Source of the DNA: Acholoe squamosa | Lineage: Eukaryota > Annelida > Polychaeta > Phyllodocida > Polynoidae | Direction: 5' to 3' | DNA: 64,000 nt | Assembly (NCBI GenBank): GCA_949317995.1 | Contig: OX439052.1 | Location: 40,537,599 to 40,601,598 of the forward strand | Part shown: piece after piece, positions 1-11,967 of the stretch | Layout of the letters: each line of letters opens with the position of its first letter | Position numbering within the stretch: position 1 is the first letter of the stretch | Notes under the pieces: generated by a model | Database searches by the model: none | Told to the model about the DNA's origin: nothing | The model's input: only the letters and a program-made list of their open reading frames with translations | Made by a program: the position numbers and the translations under genes

Positions 1-281
1 CAGTTTTGAAAAAAAAAAGAAGAAGACATACCCGTGAACCATTATTCATGTAATAGCACACTATACACTTTTTATGTATTTGAAAAGATGGTTATTAATT
101 TAAATGGGCTAAGGTAAACAAAATGTAATTCTAGTTTTCTGTTGTATTTACTTATATCTAGACCTCAAGAATGCTTCATAAGTAGGTAAACAATGTCATT
201 CATGAAATTCTCTTGAGTCCACTCTAAACTCCATGTGAACAGTTTAAAAACATTTTAGGTAACATTGTGGTCTTGTTACAG

Positions 282-431
282 GGCTTGGCGTCAGTAGCTA
301 TGTTGATGACGAGCGACGTCTTCCTCCTCATGAACATGGTATCGTTTGTTGAGGCCTTGTCATTCCTTGTATGTACGGCAGGTCTATTACTGTTCAGGTA
401 CAAGTACCCCGAGTGGCACCGACCAATCAAA
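282..431 (+). CDS. SLC7-like gene, antepenultimate exon
   Basis: 150 bp (50 codons), acceptor TTACAG at 276-281, donor GTAAGC from 432, phase 0 at both ends. It encodes a hydrophobic helix (MLMTSDVFLLMNMVSFVEAL) and the charged YPEWHRPIK loop. Confidence 0.87.
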
Positions 432-1594
432 GTAAGCGAATTATTTTTCATTTATTTTGCTCTGTGGGTTGTCAGTCTTGAGCTCTTAAAAGTCACATGT
501 ATTAAAGCCACACCCCCTCTTTTTGGTCACATTTTCAACTAGAAATTACCAAGAAAACTCAGATTTTGATTCCCAGTTAACCTTGTAACTACTAGACATA
601 CATTTTAGATTTTTCTTTTCAAGCACATTGTGTGCCAATTATGTCAAATACAGTAAGTTACTAACCATTCATTCATAATGCAGAACATAGAGGGTAAATA
701 CCATCCCAGAGGGCCAGACTGATACACTCATGAAGTGCTGGCTGGCGGATTCTCCAGCACAATGGTGGGTGCATGATGCACGAATACCCTTAAGGGGTTG
801 AATGTTGGTGATGACTTATATGTCTTTAATTTATATACTGAGTGTTTTCTTAACATCATTCTTGGTTTCTCTGTTTTCAGGTGAACATAGTCTTACCCAT
901 CGTCTTCCTCTTAGTATGTATCTTCCTCGTTGTGTTCCCGATCTTCACAACACCGTTTGACACTGGTATTGGCATAGTGATCACGCTGAGCGGTATACCT
1001 GTCTACCTCATATGTGTATGGTGGAAGTCTAAGCCACAATCATTCAAAGATTTTATGAGTAAGTATTTTTTCCCCTCTATTTCTTTCCCTTACTAAATAT
1101 TTTTTATATCGTATCAATGATGATCTTTTTTGGTTGTAGAATTTTGATAAGTATAGTCCGAACAATAAATAAAAGTTTGCATTGATTTAACATGTACCCT
1201 TCACTTTATTGGCTAAGGGACCACCCTGAGTCTATACCACCGGGTAGGTGGTGTGTCATAAAAGTCTTTCATGTTACATTTTGGATTTTAAATTTTCTGT
1301 AAGAAATATTATTTTGGTATTGAAAGTCATAAGCCATTATCAAGCACAGAAAGGCATTTGCCAAATGATGTTTCTGCACATATGAGGCTATTTGGAGACT
1401 GTCATTTAAAGAAATATTGAAAGGAATAACACTGTTAGATACATAATATGTAGTTTGAAACAAGTATTTGTGAATGATAACAACTTATCTGTCTCACTAT
1501 ACAATTGCTTACTTTCTTCCTTACAGAGAAAATGACAGTAGGACTACAAAAACTACTCATAAGTGTACCGGACGAAAGCGAGAAGCTAGACTGA
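282..1594 (+). CDS. SLC7-family amino-acid transporter light chain (xCT/LAT-like), C-terminal exons
   Basis: Three coding exons, join(<282..431, 881..1058, 1527..1594), give about 132 residues ending at TGA 1592-1594. All introns are GT/AG and the phases (0, then 1) close. The protein shows the last membrane segments of the APC/SLC7 fold: a helix ending in FRYKYPEWHRPIK (the loop motif before TM11), then VNIVLPIVFLLVCIFLVVFP and PFDTGIGIVITLSGIPVYL, then a short cytoplasmic tail ending PDESEKLD. The PF.TGIG..ITL.G.P.Y pattern and the VP.E.. tail match the C-termini of heteromeric light chains, closest in my reading to xCT (SLC7A11), but LAT or b0,+AT types are not excluded. Such proteins exchange amino acids at the plasma membrane with an SLC3 heavy chain. 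The N-terminal exons lie upstream of the window. Family assignment is firm; subtype is inference. Confidence 0.88.
881..1058 (+). CDS. SLC7-like gene, penultimate exon
   Basis: 178 bp, acceptor TTTTCAG ending at 880, donor GTAAGT from 1059. It begins in phase 0 and ends in phase 1. It carries the final two predicted membrane helices and the KSKPQSFKDFM juxtamembrane stretch. Confidence 0.87.
1527..1594 (+). CDS. SLC7-like gene, terminal coding exon
   Basis: Acceptor TTACAG ends at 1526. The phase-1 codon is completed as AAG and the frame runs 22 codons to TGA (1592-1594), giving a short amphipathic tail. Too short to be seen as a stand-alone ORF; supported by phase and by similarity to xCT-type tails. 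Confidence 0.85.
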
Positions 1595-4500
1595 ACATGT
1601 TTAGATAGATAAGAGTAGGGAGTAATATTTTGTCTAGGTCACAGATTCTCAAAATTAGAGGTATAGTTGTGAGAGGACATACACTGGTAGGCTGCCGGCA
1701 TCCTTTTCACAAGTGGAGGTAAAGATGTCTTATTCCATGGTTCTCCGTGCAAGGTCAGCAGCGGGCCTTTCACTTGCGCTGGTGTGAAGAAAAAAATATT
1801 GTACTAGCCCAGAGGACATGTATATGGGTTTCCTAAGGAATGGCAAAGCACAGGTTAGACCCTTAGACATAATATGTGAAATGTTAGACATTGGAGGTTT
1901 TTGTGGCTTGTGGCAGTAGGAGAAATGGCAGAAACCAGAGAAAAAGCAATGTCTCAGTTTGATAGAGTGTGTAGATAGTGAATGTGTATATGTTGCAGCT
2001 TGTAGGACTCTCTGCGGGTTGTTGTTATAATTATAAGTGTTTATAAGTGACATCAATGAGTGAAAGATTTTTGGCACTTAGGGATTTGTAACAAGTCCAA
2101 GGCACAATGAATTACAATGTTATGACTTATTATATAGATGTGATACAGGTAAACCTGTGATGTACTAAACCTTCAACCGGCCTCTACTACAATAGGTATC
2201 ATCCCCATTGGTGCATCATGGTGACCTTATGGAATCTAGTGTACCTACCCCATAGGGTCAGCATGATGCATGAATGTAGCTCTGACCAGGATCTTGGCAG
2301 TAAGAGGATTGAAAGGAGATTGTAAGCAGTGCACAAAGTTACATATACCTGGGATGAAAACAAAATGTCTACAATCATGTCTCAGTGGAGAAAAATCACC
2401 AAAGAAATTTTTAATTACTGGTCAATATTTCAGCCAATCACATTATTTAAGTCTGGCAATAATCATCTTAGAGCCCACCTAAAATAATGAAATTCATGTA
2501 TGTATAGTTGTAGAAAGACATGTTCTCCAAAGAAAGATCATATCAATGGAGTTTACTTACGTAATGTACTCAATATGTGCCTTATATATGGGTGGGTCTG
2601 TGCAGTGGTTGTGCTGTGAATACCGGTATCAAGCGTCCCACAGTATATCCATAATATCATGACATACCAGTATTATAAGGTGTTAAGCTGACAGCACTCA
2701 GTAGCACCATAGTCCCATAGGTTGGTATTTTGTCATAACTAAAAATTGGTAATGTTTCATACTAGCATAGCTCATACTTGTATGAACAGATGTGAATGTC
2801 TTTTAAAGTGGTGTTTTTCTAATCATTATGACATTTATATACAAACATCTATTTTTCCACATTTACTTATATATGTCATTGTGTGTATGAATGGTAGTTC
2901 TGATAATGAGCAGAGCCCTTCGTTTATAAATATTGCGATGAAAATTGAATCAAAATTCAAAATGTTGAAATTGAAATGCTCGAAACGAAAGGGAAAAAGA
3001 GGAAATGATTACATTCATATTGCTGAATTGTACATAAATTTTTTTACATCAATATTTTTGGATAACCCATGTTTTTGTCTGCTTTGTGAGTTGGGTTTGT
3101 GTGTTTAGCATTAGACGGATAGGTTGTAAAAAAAAAGGTATGTGTGAACAAGTTTGGTGTTTTACCCCTATTCAACTATATGGGCGCTTGGGTCTTAAAT
3201 AACCAGCAGTTCAAAATTTATAAGCACCTGAGGTAGAGAAGTATGGAAATAGATTGATGCATTATTTTTATGTCTTCGACAATCCCTATCTCTTATAAGC
3301 ACTGAGATTAACAGTGACATGTAAATAAATAAGTCCCGAGGCACTCATACAGACTAATACTGCGACACGTAAAATGCCGCTAATGCATAAGTGCCCATAC
3401 GCCCTCATGATGCGCCAATGAAATTGAGGCAAGTGTGCTCAGCAACTCTTAAATAATGCATCATGCCAGGTCTTTTAGACTGTACTATCAGCATGATGCA
3501 TTAATGCATCTTTGGCGAGTTACTCACCGAGGTGGCATTAATGCATCATTACAATGTAGGAATATGGCCATTACATGGTTCTAAAAGTGTTCATACTTAC
3601 AAAGATTAAAATGTCGGAGATCATATTTAGGGGCCATTCTCCCAATCATTGTGACATCAATCTATGCAGTAAGCTTCACTCAGTCCCTTTGTTATCATGT
3701 GGAATATATCTCAAGCTGGAGGATGGTTGTCATTTATGAAATAAAAAATGGTTGTCGTGTGCTTTCACAAGCCCTAACATGTATCACACAGGGTTAAGCT
3801 AACAAGTTTCACTCTACATATGTCCAGCATTATTTGCCAAATGCTGAGCTCGCAAAGAATTTTATCATGTCTGTAACTGGTACCTTCATATCCCACATAT
3901 ATATTAGGCAGCCTTGCCCGTAAGGTGCACTTGGACTGTTGGAGAATCCTAGATGGTGCCCCTGAGGCCTGATTTTGAGTTACGTAATAATTTGCTTATG
4001 AGGTTAGACCTATAAAGCGCATAAGGTGCATCAAGGTTGTATCTTTGTGGATATGCCATAATCCGATAGTTAAAAATTGATGTTTATAGATATAGCATGT
4101 CCATGAGTTACGGGATATCCTATAAAGCGCACCTGGGTTTGTCTCATGTACTAGCTGTTTCTTATACGCGAGATAATACGATAGTTGTAATACCTCAGTA
4201 AAAGGTGAGATAGTCTGGTAAAAGACAATACTGTCTTGATAAGTATAGTTTTGGGGGTTATGAAGGGATCGCTTGAGTGTTTATTTTTCTGTGGTTGTTA
4301 TTACTCAGTTATTTTAGTCAGATTTTTTTTAAAGTGTTCCCTGTTGGCCCATTATTGCACTGTTATCAGTTGTGAATATTTAGATAGAAAACTAGTTAGG
4401 CCAACTTACGTACACTGTACTGCTAAAACATATACAAACATTGGTTGTGGATTTAACAGAGGACCATGTGATGGGACAGAAATCAACTGCATTGAGATTA

Positions 4501-7500
4501 ATAGGGTGATAATGCTCTTAATCAAAAGACCCTGTCCTCTTAAAGTGGGTATTCTGCTGCCATCGGTTGGGCGGATTTTCGCTAATCAGATTATTTTTGA
4601 TATTACAAAAGTATAGAAAAAAACGGTCGGATTAGTGATTATTCACCCGACCAACGGACCAAGTGGAACCCCCTTCTAAGATTGGTGCGAGATTGTGTGT
4701 AGATTATATGGCTCTTTGTCCATTTAGTGTGTCTATGCAATGGCCTGTTGCTTTATGCCTCTAGGCTTGTGTTATCCTGATGCACCAATGCGGTGCTAGC
4801 ACATAACTCACCAGCTCTGCCTTGGTGCATCATGCCGACGGTTTGGGAATGTATCAGACATATATACCCTGAGGGGTTTCCTAGCCCACTTAAAAGGGTC
4901 TATTTCTCCTCTTTTCTATCTCTCAGAATGTGTGGTGCACATATGCGTGGGCACCGACATATTCCTCTGTGAAATTGTGTAATATAGTTCTCGCCATGAA
5001 TATGACCTTAGCTGTCGAAATTGCGTTAAACATCTATTACTCACTCACTCAGATGCAGCCCTGACAAGTTACTAACCGGGGCTACATTAATGCATCATGT
5101 CGACCACACATTTTAGTGTGCGAGTTACTGCTGTTTTTCATCTATCACAAAAATTATGGATAAATTACAACTATATATCTCTTATGTTAGCCAGCTTCTA
5201 TTGAATGTGCACCCTTGTAAATGTTACATCTACCTCCTTTTTCTTTTTTCCCCACTAGTCCCTTTTTGTTTCTGTACAGTTAATTTGTCTTTTCTCTTTA
5301 AATTGTCTTTTTTCCTTGCTGCATTTTGTTTGTATGAAACCTAAACATATAATACGATTCCCGTTCGACTAGTGAATAACGCTGCCACATTAGGAGTAAC
5401 CACTCTTTATCAAAATGTGACAATTTAGTTATATGTTACTTAAGTAATAGGTCCTTCAATATTTTAAAAATTATATTGAAATAGACCTATTGTCACAAAC
5501 TTACAAATCCATGACAAATTATTATCATGTGCTGCTGCTCTAGTGTGAAGTTTTGTGTGTTATTATCCAAAGAAGCTGGAAGCGTCACACATGTCTCATC
5601 TTGATTTCATTTCTTTGTACATCTTTTGATAGGGCCACATGCAAAAATAATTATTTTTCCTCTTGCTCATCTTTCTTTATCTATTTTTTTTCTTTAATAT
5701 GCAATATGAATGCGAAATTATATCAAATACATGAACCACTCACCTGTTACCTTGTAGGTAATGTTGAGACCAGTGTGGAAGGGTTTTAAAAACGGTTTAT
5801 ATTTATACCAACATTAAGTGCAGACTGTGCTGTATGATATGTAAATATATATTAAGGGTTTGATACAGAAATTCAATTATTGAGGCTCAGCGGTTCTGCT
5901 ACCGATCTGTGTGATATATTGCACACCAAAATATCATTATAGATTGTAATATTGGGCAAAAATGGGCAGTTCCTTAGTAAGCTCGCAATGTAGGGTTAAG
6001 AACAAAATATTTTTCATCATAGATAGGGTAGGTCAAAATGCTATTGCCTCATTGAAGGGAAGATATTGCTCAGGTCATATGAGCCTAAACATATGCTGTG
6101 TTTTGTTGCTCACCATCTCAAAATCCACCATCCGAACTCTGTAAACCTATAGGGAGGTTAAGTCACGTAATGTGACCGCGCATTCAAGGCCTAGCATATT
6201 ATCGCCCACAGACTTGAAGGATAGGAGATTTTTTAGGCCTAGCATAACTCTTTTAAGAATGAGAGTTGAGCCTTAAAATTTCATATATGGTGGGCATCTA
6301 GGTCAATTCAAATATTGGAGAATTATTTTTACGACATGGTTTATCGCGAGACTTAGGCTCCCTATTAAGGGCTACCAATCCAGAAGTGCATGATGCCCAA
6401 TGAATGGCATGATGCAGCAATGAAGTGTTTGGGAGCATCAGCATGATGCAATTTAATATCTAGCCCTAGCGAGTTCCCTGTGAGGTCTGCATTTGAGAAC
6501 CGCGACAACTAAACACTGTAGTAAGGCGTAAATGGAGTCGTAAAGGGACTAAAAATGACTCACCATGGCGGACTCTCAGAGGTTGTTTTAGCGTTGATGT
6601 CTTCCAGTGGTGCAACTGTTTTGTAGGTTTATGACATGTGTTAGAGATTGTAGAACATAAGAAAAATATTGCACCCAGTTGTTGCTCATTGGGGTGAAAA
6701 TGGTAGAACATAACACAATTATTGTACCCAACATTGCTCATCAGCCAGAACAGAGTATTTTTCTGTTTATATATATGTATTAATCAAGGTGAAATGCTAC
6801 AGGGTTTGCAAGCTGAATTGACTTGAGAATCATTATAAATTAAGGGGGACCATATTCGAATGCCCTTTAGCCTTTGCTGAATGAATTGTGAAGATTTACT
6901 TTGCTATTTTCATGTATGAAATAAAGATGAACTGGAATCAATAAAAGAAAACAGTTAACCATCCACTGTGTGCTTATCATTAAGACACCTAATGGCATCT
7001 CTGTGCTTAGAGTATTGCAAATTGTCTTGTGTCTTCTCTAGATGATGAATCGTGTCATTGCAGCTGTTGCAGGTGAATTTGACAGAATAAAGGTTCTGTT
7101 TCCATTAGACACTTCTCCAAGTGATCTTAAGGAAATGGCCTTGTGCAATATTAAACCTAATGTTAAACCAACCAATACTGATAGCATAATATTTTAGGGC
7201 ATGCATGTTGAGATATTTTGCGCTACGTAGAACTCCTCCTTGCCAGAAGGCTGATTCATCAGTAGGAATTAATTAACTCGGAACACCGGAAAGGGGCAGG
7301 CGAAACTTTTAAGACCGGAAGTGAGCACTTTTTGAGAAGAGGTTGTTGACTTTGAGCTCAAATTACATGAAAACCATTAAATATGAGATGAAATGAAACC
7401 TGTCATGTGATAAAGTACATATTCAGGATTATGGAGGTGTAACATTTACCTCTTATAAGATTCTAATCTTTGTAAAATTTAGGTTTGAAAAAAAGTAGGT

Positions 7501-8590
7501 TACCTGAAATCCAACTTAGACGCTTGGTGCACTCAATGCTTTTCTATGAAGGTGTCATTTTGGGTGTCAGGTCCGGGCGGGTTGGGTGTCACATATGTGA
7601 TCAGAATGTAATGGAAAATGATATATTGCATGTTAATCTTCTTTCTATGGTTCTTTTGGACACTTCTCTCTGTATACGCATTAAAAATAATTCAATCTGG
7701 TGCTATAATCCTCGGTTATATGATTCGTGTTCATCTATGAAAGTTTTTGCCAAAAGTCGTCCGAGCGGCTGAACTTTTACAACATTCCGATTGCGTCTTA
7801 CTTTGATACAAACATGGCGGTTATTGAAATAAATTTGATAATATTTTACAGCGTAGAGAAAAAAAAGATGGATCCATGCAGACTGGCCTAATAACTATAA
7901 ATAGAAATGATTTGAAAATATTTTGCAAAGATAGAACCACATAGCCGGTTGATGGCAAAATCCAAAATGGCGGGCGCGCAATACGTATTGACTATGTTTC
8001 TTCTTTTTTTGAGATATTTCTTAATATTAAGAACTACTACAGCTCTATATAATCTCTGGTATGTACCTCTTCTTCACATGTCTCTCTGATTTCCTTGTAT
8101 GCAAGAAATGGCAGATATTAGACCTGTTAGTCTTTCGCATTGCTGTCACTATAGTGTCAAAATGGCCAGACCAAAGCGTTCCGAGTTACCTGCGATATCA
8201 ATCGCTTGAACACTGGTTATGCTCTTAGAAATGAATATTTTCCTGGTGATTTGTCACAAAATATATCTTTACTTGTAATCAAGCCATAAAGCATATTTTT
8301 TTCCAATAATTCAGAGATGCCACCTTTCCTAACTTTTTAGGAATTCCGAATTTCTGGCTGCTATTCCTATAGGTATTTCTTATTGGCAATTGAGAGAATA
8401 AGAAGGATTTCCGAATTTCTGTTAAACAATGAGTGGCATCCCTGATAATTGAATTTCAGAATAATGAAGGATCTTCTTGAATATATTACTCGCATAGCTA
8501 AGTAGAACAGATGAAGTTATTTCATCTGTTACATATAGTACAGGCTGCACTATATGGTCAGATATTCATTTTCAGTCTACTAATAGTAAG
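1595..8590. other. SLC7 3' UTR / downstream non-coding DNA
   Basis: No convincing coding region. The 3' end of the SLC7 transcript is uncertain: AATAAA occurs at 3324-3329, and a pair at 6920-6925 and 6940-6945 is followed by a GT-rich stretch near 6965, which would imply a long 3' UTR. The stretch carries scattered TGCATCATG-type repeat clusters (2211-2277, 3409-3560, 4777-4835, 5052-5105, 6387-6482) and the SINE-like copy at 4896-5050. The rest looks like unique AT-rich DNA. Confidence 0.6.
4896..5050 (+). mobile_element. SINE-like repeat, copy 1
   Basis: About 155 bp, close by eye to 51,926-52,080. Both start with a GGGTCTATTTCTCCTC run and end with GTTAAACA.CTATTACTCACTC, an ACTC-type tail like those shared by SINEs and the 3' ends of their partner LINEs. 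No clean target duplication is visible at this copy. Confidence 0.6.
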
Positions 8591-8598
8591 AGAGTAAT

Positions 8599-8899
8599 GT
8601 ATGGGCTAAAGGGCACTGAATTCAGTGTATCGTAGGATATCGTACAGGTGGTCGTAGGCCACAAGTTATGATATCCTTCGATACAATGAATTTGATGCCC
8701 GTTAGCCCATTCAATACTGTTTTTATAACACAATTAATCAATAAAAAATCAATAAATTATCAATAGAATACCAATAAAAACAAGTTACGGCCACTCGTTA
8801 CGATATCCTATGATACACTGAATTCGGTGCCCGTTAGCCCATTCAATACTGTTTTTATAACACAATTAATCAATAAATAATCAATAGAATACCAATAAA
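8599..8899. repeat. Two ~119-bp tandem units plus an inverted partial copy
   Basis: 8661-8779 and 8780-8898 are direct copies that both begin ACAAGTTA and share CCCGTTAGCCCATTCAATAC and the following AT-rich run. 8599-8664 is an inverted copy of the GATATCC..GATACA..GAATT..GCCC..TAGCCCAT part. The block can therefore form a large imperfect stem-loop and is probably a small non-autonomous transposon or the remains of one. Confidence 0.75.
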
Positions 8900-8977
8900 C
8901 AAGTTGAAAACAAAAATCCTTTCCCGAGAGTCAAAGGCTGACATAGGCCTAGTGTCTGTACACAAGGCGAAAAAAAG

Positions 8978-9057
8978 ATGTGCCCGGATCGGGACTCGTC
9001 CCATCTACCTCTAGCAGCTGAGCGCAATGCGCTAACCACTAGACCACCGCGTCTCCC
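8978..9057 (-). repeat. tRNA-like sequence (SINE head or tRNA pseudogene)
   Basis: Reading the minus strand, an A box (TGGTCTAGTGG) is followed about 40 nt later by a B-box-like GGACGAGTCCC. The anticodon arm is not a normal 5+7+5 stem-loop, so this is a pol III-type relic rather than a functional tRNA. Confidence 0.55.
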
Positions 9058-9206
9058 ACTTCGGCGCCCGGCAGCCGTTGGTTTGGTACTGTGAGCGACT
9101 GGCCTGGTTATGGGTAAAGGTGCTGGACGCGTTCACACTACACTACTGCTGGGTGGCTTTATATCATAGAGACATGGTTCTAACCAAGCTTCTCCCGTCA
9201 GTCCCT

Positions 9207-9275
9207 GTGGCGCGCTGCATAGGGAGTTGGATTTGGGATCTGAGACTGCAGGTTCAAGCCCTACCCTGGCTATGA
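9207..9275 (+). repeat. tRNA-like sequence, degenerate
   Basis: B box GGTTCAAGCCC at 9251-9261 and a TTTGGGATC anticodon-loop-like stretch reminiscent of tRNA-Pro(TGG). The A box is poor. Likely a SINE-derived relic; it lies head to head with the minus-strand tRNA-like sequence just upstream. Confidence 0.4.
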
Positions 9276-9293
9276 AAATTTCATGGGTTTTAA

Positions 9294-9424
9294 CATGTAA
9301 CATATGACATGTTAGGACATGTAACATATAACATATGACATGAAACATATGACATGTTAGGAGTGCTGATATCCTGGATATCGGCACTCCTAGGAGTGCC
9401 GATATCCAGGATATCAGCACTCCT
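9294..9424. repeat. 66-bp perfect palindrome with flanking short repeats
   Basis: 9359-9391 is the exact reverse complement of 9392-9424, with no spacer. Each 33-bp arm is itself nearly palindromic (AGGAGTGCTGATATCC then GGATATCGGCACTCCT). The preceding 9294-9358 consists of repeated ACATGT/ACATATGACATG words that are also self-complementary. Confidence 0.92.
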
Positions 9425-9729
9425 AGGACCGGCAATATCGACAGGTATCAGAATGGGAATATCAAGAAAAAGCACCCAAAATCACAGAGGTCGTGTAATA
9501 ACATGAATCAAACTCTGAGTCTGACACTTGCTATTTGCCCCATATTGTAGTGCAGGGTAAAATGCATCCAAATATTGCTTTAGGTGCTCAGAGCAGTACA
9601 TGATTAGGTTAGTTCATGACATGCAGTGGTGTGACTTCCAATTGCCAATACAGCATCAGGGTGTGAATGTCTGCCACAGAAATTGCCCAGTTTAGAAATT
9701 CTGAGGAATGAGGGATGGTCCAATACCTT

Positions 9730-9860
9730 TAGGGGCTGTGTACAAATGACGTCATGCATTTTTGGACCATTTTTGACCCCCCTCCCCCCCTTGTCATGTT
9801 TCGTCATACAACACTTGACCCCCCTTGGCATGACGTCATGCAGAGAGATACCCCCCCCCC
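9730..9860 (+). mobile_element. MITE copy with TGACGTCA-bearing end (right end damaged)
   Basis: The left end GGGGCTGTGTACAAATGACG is identical to the complete copy at 51,516. A poly-C/CCTTGTCATG core follows, and a partial right repeat GCATGACGTCATGC. Flanked on the left by TTA. Confidence 0.7.
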
Positions 9861-10569
9861 AAGGTGCATGAATAGTGAAGGTCTATAGGCTATAAACAAA
9901 TTAAAATGGTTCAAAGGGGCATATAGATAGAGGAGGGCTGGCTTCCAGGGTTTGTGTGTGGATCCCTAAAACAGAGATCAACCTCCAGCCCAGAGAAAGA
10001 GAGAGAGAAAGACAGGGTAGGTGCCAATACAACCTTCCTCTGTCACCAGCCAAGCAACTCTCCACCACTCCTAGGTGGGGGTCTGTATATGTCTCTCTCC
10101 TGCCGTGGGTTGTGGTCACACTTGGATGGTTATAGCCAACCACTAGCCAGCACCTCCATGGGTACATGTATGTGGATTTGCATATACAACATGCACTGGG
10201 CTCCTATAGGGCATTAGCACATTAGGCTATGGAGGCCGCCATTAGACCCCGACTGCACTATGACCCCCGTCTCCGCAGTAAATGCCAGGTTTGCTTCCCA
10301 TTGGTCAATAATACAATAGCCATGTGCCGTATAGCATAGTAGGTCTACATATAACTATGTGATATCAAACTTAATCCTAATCATAATAATGGCTACAATA
10401 ATGATGATGCAATTAGGATATAATTATAGTAGGTAATAATAGTGTAGGCAATAATTATATATATGATATCAGATGTGATTATATGTCGGATAGATAATTA
10501 ATAAACAAAATAGATAATTGATAAGCACAAAAGTTAAGGGGGTCTAATTAAAGATGGGGCTTAATTAAT

Positions 10570-10860
10570 GATGGTATAATTGGGCCCATTTTGTTACAGC
10601 CTTATAGTTGTAGAGGTCGGCGAAAACGTCTCTTGGAGAAACCGGGACTCGAACCCGGGACCCTCCAACTTCGAAGCGGAAGCTCTTCCTCTGAGCTACT
10701 TCCCCTGGCCTGACATACCCTGTCACCAACACGGCCCCACTGACATTTCCACCTTCCACCTACCTCTGGATCGGTATGGTATACATAGGAGGAGTGACCA
10801 CCAAGTGAGCTGGCCTCTGGAGGCTCAACGCACCTGAGGAGGGAACAAACCCCTACATAG
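10570..10860 (-). mobile_element. tRNA-containing SINE-like element, copy 1
   Basis: The minus strand holds a full tRNA-like cloverleaf at about 10,641-10,711: 7-bp acceptor stem with wobble pairs, 4-bp D stem (GCTC/GAGC), 5-bp T stem around TTCGAGT, and an anticodon loop reading CGA with one stem mismatch. It lacks a serine-type variable arm, so it is not a normal tRNA-Ser. Sequence on both sides (CATACCGATCCAG upstream, ACGTTTTC..CGACC downstream) recurs at 47,396-47,600, showing that the tRNA part lies inside a larger dispersed repeat. Confidence 0.7.
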
Positions 10861-11850
10861 TTATACACGGAGTACTATGTTACACAAGTATTTCCTGTCA
10901 CAAAAGGGCTTAAAAACTGTCTAGATCAGTAGTCCAATACAGTTAATAGTCTGCCTTCTTTACAGTGAAAGTTGTACACTTGTCAGCGAAGAGAAAATCG
11001 AGAACAGTTATTATTAAGGATCATATAGTTCAAGAGCTTGAATGTATTGATATATTGAATGTATTGATTTAATCTGTAACTTGAACCATATACAAGTGTA
11101 CTAGAAATAGGTTTCAGGCAGAACACTCTGAATTTAGTGAGTGGCCTAATAGAAAAAAAAACTCAGAAAGCATCACAAATTCTCAGGAGACCATTGATTG
11201 CAATCATAGTTCCAATTTGTGATCTTACAAAGCAATTGAGTCACCTCAGCATTTTACTGTAGAATCTGAAATAAGGTGAGTCCGATAGAGTTCCATTCAG
11301 ACAAAGATGTGGAGAGTAAGTTTGGAGGGAGGTCCCCTTTACATCTCCCCAAGCATCCCCTCAGTGAAAATAGCAACAGGGTGGTGGATAGCTCCAGGGG
11401 AGTGTTCATTATTTATCAACAGTGGGACTCCGGGAGGGGGTGGATTGGGGGAGAAGCAAAATAATTTTGACACCTCAAGGAGGGGGGGGGCAATATCACA
11501 CCTTTTCAAAAAGAAGCCTGTGGATTACTATGGATGCTGCCCTGAGGCAACAGCAGCAGTTCAGGCGTATTTTAGATGCTGAGCACAACAGTGGCCCTTT
11601 TCAAAAAGGGTTAAATTGGTATAGGCAGGATAGAGTAGTAGTGCCCCCTTATAGTGGCCTGGACATCACCTTGATTTTACACTGACATTGATGGCAGTGA
11701 CACTCATTGAGTGAGATTTCTGAGGAATGCATGCATGTAGGGCCTATAGGTGATAAATTTATGTCAGATGAATGCATTAAACTTCACTACCTTTACAAAT
11801 CTTTTTACAAAAGTTTTTGTTCTTGACAAAACCAAAGCATATTGTGATTT
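10861..11850. other. Non-coding stretch, nothing recognised
   Basis: Short open frames between 11,276 and 11,685 overlap in several phases and follow purine-rich DNA. No domain, splice context or repeat identity is visible. Confidence 0.5.
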
Positions 11851-11967
11851 CTTGATGACATGATGTCATGCAGCCCATGACCCCCCCTCCCCCCCTTGTC
11901 ATGCTTGGTCATGGCAAGTGGAACCCCCCTCCCCCCCTCCTGCATGACGTCATTTGTACACAGCCCC
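11850..11967 (-). mobile_element. MITE end, same family as 9730 and 51,516
   Basis: The right end reads GCATGACGTCATTTGTACAC then AGCCCC, followed by TTA. The left end is reduced to a TGATGTCATGCAG remnant. Because 9730 has only a good left end and this copy only a good right end, both flanked by TTA, they could be the two ends of one 2.2-kb element. Confidence 0.6.

Noticed and set aside
282..1594. Naming the transporter SLC7A11
   Set aside because: Only about 132 C-terminal residues are present; similarity to xCT is suggestive but the LAT/b0,+AT subtypes cannot be separated on this part.
7485..7772. 95-codon ORF downstream of the SLC7 gene
   Set aside because: No family signal, no splice or promoter context, and length expected by chance.
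10641..10711. Functional tRNA gene
   Set aside because: The cloverleaf is good, but the CGA anticodon (Ser) lacks the long variable arm, the anticodon stem has a mismatch, and the unit is embedded in a dispersed repeat.
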